Part shown: positions 14,701-25,740 of the stretch, piece after piece | Layout of the letters: every line of letters starts with the position of its first letter | Numbering within the stretch: position 1 is the stretch's first letter | Assembly: GCA_018389105.1 (NCBI GenBank) | Contig: JACATO010002186.1 | Span: 1,688,501 to 1,752,500, forward strand | Origin: Nautilus pompilius | Lineage: Eukaryota > Mollusca > Cephalopoda > Nautilida > Nautilidae | Length of the DNA stretch: 64,000 nucleotides | Direction: 5' to 3' | The notes under the pieces: generated by a model | Seen by the model: the letters and a program-made list of their open reading frames with translations, nothing else | The model's database searches: none | Told to the model about the DNA's origin: nothing | Position numbers and translations under genes: made by a program

Positions 14701-17700
14701 GGTCCTTTGTAATAACTTGATAAAATGTACTTTAAACTCCAATATCCCTACATTTTTGTGGCCATTATAAATGTCTCCTAAAAGCAAAGTGTTTCCAATC
14801 CATTCTAGATCATCACAGAAGGGGAGTTGGCCTATACTATACTCCTCTAACTTCACATTGGAAAGGAGGTTTACATCCTGTAGGATTATAAATGAAGAAT
14901 AAATATTATCTATGCATTGTCAACCCATTTAGTTTCTTTACCAAAAGAATAGACATTGTTCTTGACTTTGCTCCAGGAACAAATAGCTTATCATTTACAT
15001 GTGGTTGTGCTATTAAATTCAAATGTTTAACAGTCATTGTTTGTTTGTACTATAAGGTTTTTAAGTGTATATATTTCATACTAAATTTGTATTACGCTAC
15101 ATAAAAAAAACAACTCATCTGCACTAATTTGTTTTTCTGTTCTCTTAGTCTGTTTTTGTTTCTGATTTGTACATCTTAGAATAGTTTGCCATTCCTGGCT
15201 GGCATGGTCCAAAGGAAGACAGAAAAATGTTAGTTAACTTGCTTGCTTAGATTGTTATGTTTGCTTTTAAAAGTAAAATGTTTGTAAGGAGGGTTAAAGT
15301 GCTTTATTATACTAGGGAGATTCAAATGAAACTCAGCCATGTACCACCATCATGAGAGAGATTTAAGCTAGGTTTCACCTGAACATGGCCCCTAATTTAT
15401 GTATGTCTCTGGTAAATAGCTTGAAACATTGCTGATGAGATTTATCCCGCATTACTTTAAAACATTAGCTATTTATTTGCTTTCATCTGATTTCTGCTTT
15501 ATATATTTTAGAATTCCAGCAGATATTGCTGAGCTAGAATTAACAATGGAGAAAACTGCTCGGCAAGATGTCATGTTTATGAGGAAGGTAGGTTCTTAAT
15601 CAGTGTTCTGTGCACCTGTAATTTTTACCTTGCTGCGGCTAAATGTACAGTAATGTTCAGTTAGATAGAAAAGTGTTTAGAAAATACTGGAAGATTTATC
15701 ATAGCTTAGATGCTGAACTTTATTAATATGTGTAATGTTTGCTTTGAGAACTAAAACAATGGTAAGGGGGGAAATATAACCTGCCTGTACTCATTTTTAT
15801 CGAAAATAATGTTAATTTTTTTTTAAAGCTAAATTATGTTTGCTGTGGGTAAAAGAATACTTCCCTTACTAATGAGTTGATGTCTCAGGGTGTTTATAGA
15901 GATAAACAAATATAATTTTTAAAAAATATTTTTGATGATTCAATGAAGTTGACATTGTTGTATTTGCCATTGGTTTTTACTTTTTTTTAAATGCTAATGG
16001 CATAGATTTTTTAATTCAGGTGGGCTGTTTTATTACTGCATAGGACTCAGCTCTGCTGATAACATTTATCCATCTCTCTTTAAATCTACACTATATGCTG
16101 ATTTAGCTACTTTGTTTAGCATACAGCTGAATTAAAAAATAATTTTTTCTTTCTTCTGTTTTAGACTGGTGCATTCTTCTACAGCCATCTCTATGAAAAT
16201 ATGGAAATGGAGTTGAACCGTGTGGAAAATCTTGAAGCCCTCTACTGCACCATGGCTCTGATCTGTGTCGAGCTTGGCAGCAGTGAGATTTTTGTAGACT
16301 TGTGCAGACTGGTCCTCGATATACAGGTAAGAGAACTGATGGCCTCTGTGTTGAACAGTCTGCAAGAAAATCTTATGGTGTGTCATTCTAAAATGATATA
16401 AAAAGTAGATCGCTGACTCTGCAGGTTAATGTGTTAGAAAGTATTAACTTCTGAGAGCATCTGACCCTCAGGGGGAGAGAGACTAAGAGCTCTTGACAGT
16501 GACTGAACCATCATCAGTAACAAAAAGATTTGTGTTCTTTAAGTTGCTGGGTCATCACTGGAGACTGCATGCATAAGCATTACATTGGCTAGTATTCTGT
16601 ATAGGTTGGCTGTTATAGCCACTTAGTTTTACTACACACACCAATATTATTAGTAGTAGTAAAGGATTTCCCTGTTTATAAAAAATAATAATTTAACTGA
16701 AAAGTATAAAAAATCAACAATGGACTAATTAATAACTTTTAAAAAACATTTTTATGATGTAGAAAACTAAAGAGCCCGTCACCTTGTTATTCTATAGAAC
16801 ATTTAGTACATTGATGGATGTTTTCAGCTGAGCTCCTCTTTTGTTTTGTTTAATTTTTTGTTAGTACATGGCCTGCACTAACAATCAACTCCCTATCACC
16901 CACAAATGCGCTGTCCATAGCCTATTGGCTGCCTACATGAACCTTGTTTGCCAGCTCATGGCTCTTCCTGACCTCTGCCAGTATGTCAAACAGGTAAGAA
17001 AAACAACTGCTCATCACCCTATGAGCGACAGTAACCATCACTTCTCTGATTGTACGCCCTGTTTAAAAACACGTTTGAGGGAATAAAGGGGTGAAGAATA
17101 ACAAATAAATGACTTATTTTACAACAAAGCTGAAGTTGTGGAAAACTTATAAAATGTGCATCTGAATATAAAGAAAAGGGGAAGAATTCACTATTATTTA
17201 TTCTTGCTTTCAGCAATAAAGGATCACAGTATCAAAATTTTGCCATTCTCTGTCCTCAGTCTCAAGCCTGTCATAATGAGGTATTGTGTTTTTTACACTA
17301 GAGCTCTTGCTAGTCTCGTTGGTTTTTTTTTGGTATTATCGTGCACATGGCAGAGAGAGGTGTGTGCTGATTCCATCTGCTGTGAAACTGGTACTGATTG
17401 TACCAAGCAACATTTGAAGAACCAATGCATATTCAAACAAGCAGAGCTGCAGAAGCTGGCTAACATAAATTTACTCCTTGGAACTGTTCCATCTTTCACC
17501 TACAAATAGGTAAAACTTAAAGTCAAGCTTGTTCACCCTCTCCCACTGTATGCACAGGAACAATGAAAGTAATGAATGATCTTAATGTTTTGCCATGTTC
17601 CACTGCATTTTAAAATATATGTTGCTTCTAATTTTTCTGAAAATCTTGTTTACCTATATATTTACATCTTTCTTTTTCAAGATAATGGATGTCTCTGTGA

Positions 17701-20700
17701 AATGTTTTAGTTTGTTTATAAGTCTTGATGAAATATGCTCAGATTTTCATGTTATCTACAAAGCTTGTGGAACTACAAAAGAATTATTTAAGAACTATGT
17801 TGTAAAGGTATGAAGAGAGGGTGAAAAAACATTTAAAATGACTACAGGTTGAGAATCCCTTATCCAAAATCCTTTGAACCGAATGTGTTTCGAATTTTGG
17901 AATATAGATATACCAGCATAATTTGGTAGCTAACCTATTGGGGCCTGGGCATAAGTTCATTTACAACATTATAACTGCATATGGATGCGTATAGCCTACA
18001 GGTAGTTCTATGCAATATTTTAAAATCATTTTGTGCATGAAACCATAAGAAAAAGATGTACATTTAACCATCAGAAAGGTAAGCTGTCACTGGTAGGTAG
18101 GCCTACCGGTACCATATTCACACCAACAACAAAACAGAAAAAGCACAAAAATTACATCAAGTGCTTCAGGACCAACATGTTGCCCAGGAACCTTCTCAGA
18201 ACATTCTGGAATTTTCCCTTTACGGTTTTCAGAATTCTAGATAAGGGATTCTTGACCTGTAATAGCAAAGTGACTGATTTTGATCAAGGCTGTGATGGGC
18301 CTGTTACCGTGTGGGTTTTATACACATTTCTGGGGAAGACTTTTATAACCACCTAAATGAAAGAAACTTTCAACAATCATCTCACCAGATCTTGAAAAGA
18401 CTTACAAGAATCACAGGCATAAACCATCTGTACATATTTACTTCCTGATGTTAAGTTTAATTTTGTGCTCACTCATGTGTGCCTATTGATCAGATATAGT
18501 TTTATTTTATCGAGATCATTTACAATAAATGCACTGTACTGTGCTTAAGCAGTTTTCAAGGTTTACTGGGAATAAATTGATTGTTGTTGACTTTTCCAGA
18601 GTTCTTTCTGAACTTCGCCCTTACGTGTATCAAATGTTTTGATTTTTGAAGGTAATTGAAACACGTAAACAAGAAGCTACATACCTGCTTCCAGATTTTG
18701 GTTTTAACAGAGGCAATCAACCAAACAGGTAAGTTATAAAAAAAAAAAGCTCTCCATCTCTTTCTGAATGTACAACTAGTTAAAGCTGGGTGCCATCTGT
18801 ATTAATAAAGAGTCTCTTTCAGAGGAATAAACTCAAGAGGTTGTATCATTGTTACATTAACATTAACTATTTAAGTTCAAGTTTTGTAAATCCATTTGGT
18901 TTAGTAGTCATTGTGAACATGTGTCAGCATATTCTCTTTGCTACCAATAGCTACCCTCAGTCAGAAAACCTGAAAGAAGCCTGGTTGTTCAGCCAGGTAG
19001 TGATATCAGAGCACCTGCGAAACAGTGGCCATGACACCGCTCTGCTGGACACGCCCATCACACTGAAACCATTTGGCTGTGGTAAGTAGAGGATAACAGA
19101 TTTCTGTAAACAATAAGATGTGTTAAACAAATAGAGTAAAGAAAGATACAGTGCTTCAAATAGAGAAAATAAGTCTCTCAAATGAAAAGAACAAACAAAC
19201 AAATCAATAAGTTTGATCATTTTGTGATGTAATTCAGCTTCAACAATGTGTTTACTTATTTGTGTAATAAAACAACAGATCACTGTTATTTGGAACATTT
19301 TCACAAGGACAACGCGTGTGTGTGTGTTTGCGCAAGCGCACTGTGATTGTTTGCTGCTCAATTAGTTTTCTCTGTTGCAGGTGAAAACAGCAGTGAGATC
19401 GCTCGCAGCACCAGCGACATTCATTCGGTCAATCTGGAGGTGGAGAGCGCAGAAGGTTCCCCACACTTCTTGAAGGTAACTTTGTTGGGAGCTCCGTCTG
19501 TTCTTTAGCTCGCTGAACCGCTGTAGAAAAACTAATTTGAACAATGACAATAAAGGGGAATGCTGGATCTCATTGTTCATCTCTGGCGAGGAGCGTGAAG
19601 GAGTTGCTGTGCTGACACGCACCAGCTGGGCATAAGACAGGTGGCCCACACCTCAGTCAGGGTTAACAAAAACAGTTTAAGCGAACTTCATCTGACAATT
19701 TCTTGTTTTCTACAAAACAGATATCTTTAGGAGCTTAGATAATAATTTTTAATTGGCGAGTATAATATATAGTAATTGAATTGCAGTTCAGTATGTGGTT
19801 TTGAAAGTTATTTTTGAGCAAACTCTGCTTCCTCCCCTTTTTATTCCAAGCACTTGTTGTGTAAATGTGTCCAACATTCTGGCTTGTGGTTTTCTTTATT
19901 ACAGCGAAGAATGGACAATGATGTGAATTTTGAATCCATGAAAAAGGTGTTAGGTAAGTGGTATAGCTTTGAGGCTTGAAAGAGTTAAATTTACTTCATG
20001 TCTGTTGCATGAAATTTTGGTTTTATATGTAGATATGCGTGCGTGTCTGTTGCATGTGTACACATGCAAGCGAGCCAGCTGCTAACTGCATGAAAAGACC
20101 TTACTGGAAACCTTAGAAACAGCAGAACCTGAAGTAACTCCACCCACACAAGAGAGCTGGTACTGACCAGGATTTGGGCTTAATAAGGAACTAAACTTGA
20201 TGAACAAGTGTGCTATCACAGTACTGGCTTGCATTGTGATTGAATTCATTTTCAGTCGCTTAAAAAAGGGGGGAGGTGTTAATTAGTGTGATTTTTCTTG
20301 ATAAAGCTTAGAGAAAACAAAATTAGATGTTTACTTTTCCTGTCAGTTGAGTAGGCAGCCTTTGGTCAGAAAATAGAGAAAATAAAATCTGCAGGTAAAG
20401 AGAGTTATACTTTTGATTATCTTATAGACAAAAAAAAAAAACAGTGAAAGTGTCCATTGTGACTTTTTTCTCTCTTACAATTAGTTGGTGTGTAGTTTTT
20501 TTTAATTCAATAGTCAGTAGTATTTATGACTGCATAAAGTTCCTGTAATAAGAACAAACTTATAAGGGCAGCTAAATCCCAAAGCTGATGACCAAAGAAC
20601 TTAAGTTCTCCCCTCTCACAATCTGGATTAGGTCAGGGTGTGAATGTGTGACCTACTTGCCTCCTATGAATACCACAAATCAAACTCATCCACAGCGTCC

Positions 20701-23700
20701 TAGGTTATTGGGTGACAAAATATTGAGATTCTAATATACGTGGAGGAAGGGGCACACACACATGGAACTCTTTCAGCAAGAAGATAAAGATCTAGAAAAA
20801 TTGGAACAATACTCCAAATCAGAACTTACAACATGAGAACTTACCTGCTAGACCACAGAGAAGAGTTGAATCATGTTTAAAAGATTTCAAGTGGTATATA
20901 ATTGGCTTGGCAGAAGTAAGAAGAAAGGAAACTAAAGTAGGATCAGGACACATTCTTTTTTTGGAATGGAAAGGAAACGAGGACAACATGAAGTAAGATT
21001 TCTCATACACAAGAAAATTAGAGATAGTATAGATAAGTTAGTAGGAATCGGAGTAGCATCTGTTATCATCAAAATTAATAAAAGATACTCTGTAAAGTCA
21101 GTTAAAGTTTATGCACCAGTGTTTAAAGCAAGCAGTGACAAGTTAAAAGATTTCAGTGATGATGTAAAGAAAGCAACAGAAAACGAGAAAACAAACAGAT
21201 GATGGTAGTAGTTGGTAATTTCGTTGCTGTAGTATGGGGAAGAGAGAACCAAAACGAGACTCCTATAGAAAATTGTGGACTCTAAAGCAATGTTTGCAGT
21301 TTGCTTTTGGCAAGAATCACATGATAACCAACACTAAATTCAAAATAAAAATGCCAGAATGTGGACATGGGAGCCTCAAATTGAAAACAAGAAACAGAAT
21401 AAACTATATCTCAACTGAGAAGATTGGAATATCTCAGACTTAAAGAGCAATCAGACTAGATATACGGAAAGGAAGAGTAAAGAAGAAAACCAGTAGTTCA
21501 TCAGCATTCCCTTTACAGAATGCATATTGATACTCAGTAGATGTTGTTAACAGATTCTCTGCCTTGCAAAAGCAAATCAGTAAAACAAATTTGGAATAGC
21601 TGAAGTAAATAGTAAGATAGGTAATTACAGAAACTGCAACAAAAAAGATGATTACAATAAAAAATAAAGAATACAAAGAAACTAATACAAGAAAACAGTA
21701 ATGCCAAGAAAAGGAAGTTGGTGCATGGAGAGATCAAGAAGACACGAAACAGTTGAAAAAAGAAAATTACTAAAGAAAGCAAGCAGCAGAACTTATAAAG
21801 GAAAACGATGGATAGCAAGAATAAAAAAAAAACTATAGGAATGAGGTTGTATTCTCAAGAGGGAATCAGCAGTGCTTTAACTTAGTTTCAAAAAACACTA
21901 TATTCTAGTCAGTCATCCACCCAATTATTTAAGTGAATCCTACTTTAAAGTTATTTAATACAGAACCCAGGCAGTTCACAATGAGATCAGCATAGCAGCA
22001 TAGAACAGAAGTCTAAGGAAAGTCATAAATGTAATAGTGCTATTGTTTCATATAAAAAGGAGACTGAACTAAAACAAAGATTCACAGACCTACTAGTCTG
22101 CTGCCCAATACATAGAAGTTACTTACAAAGGATATCCAAAACAGGATTAGCAGAATTTTGGATGAAAACCAATCAGTAAAACAGGTGGGATTTAGATCCA
22201 AGTATTCATTCAATGATTGCTCAGAGATAAAAGCTTCGTCATATTCTAGTGCTATTTATTTATCATTTATCAATTTAAACTCTGTAGAACACCCTTACAT
22301 GTTACAGGTACTGCAATAAGCAGGAGTCCCACAAAAAAGTACATTATAACATTTTAAAATGTATGTGAAAACACTACTGCAAGAATAAAGATTTCAAATT
22401 TCCAGAGGCATTAGACAGAGAGATCCTATTTTCCCAAAGTTATTTACAAATTTATTATAATCTGTTTTGCAGATTGGACTGGAAAGAAAAGGGAATGTGG
22501 ATAAATGGAAAAGATCTTAGTCAAATGTAAAACCTGTAAAAAGTTTAAAAAAATTAATTAGGCAATAAAATGATGAATGGCATAAAAGATTAAATTTTAT
22601 TAGAAGATGCTCTTATTGATATACAAAAAAATTTTTATACCTTGAACAAATTATAGCATTTAATGAAAAGCAACAGAAAGAAGTTGGGGCAAGAATTGGT
22701 AATGCATGGAAAGCATTTTGAGTTTACTGCTGATACTGAAAAATAGAAATATTTTGAATATACTGAAGAGCAGATTATTTAATTCTTGTGTTCTTTTAGT
22801 TCTAACATTTACCTTGGAAACTTGGTTGCTAAAAGTACAAGAACATAAACTGGAAACATCACAAAGAACAACAGAAAGATGCTTTGTACATCCTTAAATG
22901 AAAGACAGAATTAAAACAATAAGAGAGAGGACAAAGTTTAAAGATATAGTAGAACAAGGATAACAGATTATGGATGGACTAGGCAAATTTTTGAATGGAC
23001 TCCAAGAAAGCACAGCAAAAAAAGAGAGAGAGAGATTGTAGGACGGCATATCTCAACACTTAGGTGTAACATTGGAAAGATAAGCCGAAGAGCAGAATTT
23101 GTGGGAACTTACAGAAGGCTTATTTATACCCAACAGTGGAGAATTAAAAGCTGGGGGGGTCACAGGCTTTGATAGGTAAGCAGTTAGACCAAGTTTGGAA
23201 TGTGCTAGCTTTTGCAGGTAAATAAAGTATAGTAATTTGTGGATATTGGCTGCAGGACTAAGTATATTGATGCCATCGATTTACCTTTGAGAAATTATTT
23301 ATTGTGAGACTTTCCATTTAAAAAATGTTTATGAATACAACAATTTCCCAAGGATTAGCTTGAATTTCTCTCTTCAGCAGAACCTAAGTTAATCTTCTAA
23401 GGAAGCACACATTAATGTCATTGATGAGATTGCTATAGAGATTTCCTGAAACTAATGAGATGCTATTGTGTTGCACACAAAGGTCACATGTGGCCATCCT
23501 TTCTTGAGGAAATTGGAGGAAAACTGAAAACATATCTAAATCAAGTAGATGTATTAGTCATGTACATGATGAAAGCATGATAAATAAAATATATGTTTAT
23601 AATCAGAACACTTTAAAATAGACTAAAGAACAGAATTTGTAGACAATCACAGAAAAATATTAAATTGGCTTTTCTCTCTTCTCTTCTTCCAATCACAATT

Positions 23701-25703
23701 TGAACTTATGATGGATCTTTAATCCATTTTAGATCAGTGATTGGGTGACTTTTTAAATCCATCTCTTCCGTCAGTCCAATTCTATTGTCCTTGCTCTTTC
23801 AGATTTTAGTTTCTTGACATGAAAGAAGACACTTTTTTTTACAAATGTTAAAAGATATTTTTGCCTGAACTTTAATTATTAAGTTTTATCTCATCAGAAG
23901 CATGTGATAGGAGAGAGAAGAAATATATCTACCTGCGTCACTGACAACAACCAACTGACCAACCAACCAACCATATAAAGCATCATTATCTTTTTGTTTT
24001 AGCCTCTTGTTCCAGGGGGTCTGGTGATAAGAAGTATAGGCAGGTGACTATTATTTGATTTGGCTGCTCTGGCATGATTCAGAAGCAGAGGTATCAGCAG
24101 CAGTTCTTGTTCACCTAAGTACATCTAATCAGTGATGCAATTAGAGAAGTTTATCTGCTGGCTTTTGTCTAACAGCCACCCTGACCTAGACTTCACCTCT
24201 GATTCTGAAGTCAGTGGGCATCACTATAATGGAATCACTTGTTTTCTACAGCAACAGGACTAAATATAAAAAAAATACTTGCCTGAATCTGCATTCATTC
24301 TATCCTGTGTTATCTAGCTAGGTACCTTTTCTTTCCTTTCCTCTCTGACTCTTACAAACACACGTGCACGCACGCATACACAGACAGAGACACTCTCCAG
24401 AGTTTCTAGAATAACACCCATTTCAACATTTTCCTTAACACTTTTCTTGCTTTACAGAGATGTTTATCTTGTTTGTAGTTTTAACCCTTTAATGTCTACA
24501 GATTAGTTTTTTAAAGCCCCCATATTTTTCTTTTTTTGAAGTAATTGTAGAAGAAGCTGTGATAAAGAACATAACTAAAAGTTGTTCAGATTTTACAGTT
24601 CATGTTCTCTAATAAGTTTTTAATAATTAGGTTATATTTTCATTAGTAACTGTAAAGAAAGTATCTAAAACTCTTAAAATAATGTGTCACAAACTTAAAA
24701 CTGATTGCTTTCCAGCTTCATATTTTCATCTTATTGCAGGGTTAGTAAAACTCTTTCCACTCTAATGTCATGTGCCTGTTAATTTATCAGTATTGTGGTC
24801 TATTCCAACTCTGTATCTTGAAATGTGTCATCCTGAAAGAGGACACACTGGCATTGCTTCAGTACAGATGAGATGAGATTGTTCAGCTACCTGTAGGTTA
24901 CTGAAACAGATGTAATACTTCATTCTTCTGATTAAGGTTATTCCATTTCACACTATGATGGAATCTCTACCTTGCTTTGTGGATGATGGCTGCTGGTTCC
25001 TTATAATGCTGCCACATCCACATCATTACCAGTCCCAAAGAGAGGCTGATATCAGATCTTGTCAGATAACATTACACTGCTTTTCACTGTTGGTCACATG
25101 CCTGTGATGCTTATAGCAGAGTTTACTTGTATCATCTAAGAAAGCAAGGAAAGGGAATGACCGGTTTCTCATATTTGCATCATTTATTGCTTCAAAATAT
25201 ATTCTCTCTCTCCTACAGTTTCTAACTTTGATGTATTGCACACCTTGCTTTCTGTCTGTGTCTCGAACTTTGCATCAGTTGGCAACTTGTCTTAGACCTG
25301 TGATATTTAGTCACAACCATCCTGAGCCTTCTGATTGTCTACTTCTGCACTGCTCTCATTGATTTGACATGATGTCTTTATATGACCACAACTAGGTGTT
25401 GTCCTTTGATCCTGAGAAGTCCCATAAGTTCACAGGCAGGTGAGAATGAATCCCATTGCTCTTGACATCCTTCGCCCTGCAATTAAGTTAGCCATTTGTA
25501 TTTGTGCACACTGTTATAAATACTTATTTCAGATGTTTGAACACTTTGCCTTTTAGAAAGTGTACCTAAATCTGTTCAGGGAATAATACACTAAGAATAA
25601 ATAACACCACAGTTGTCTACATTCAAAGGATAACTACTACTAAATTAGCCCTTAATTCAGATTGGTTTATATTTCTTAAACCCACTTAAAATTTAAGGAG
25701 CCG

Positions 25704-25740
<37 letters not shown>

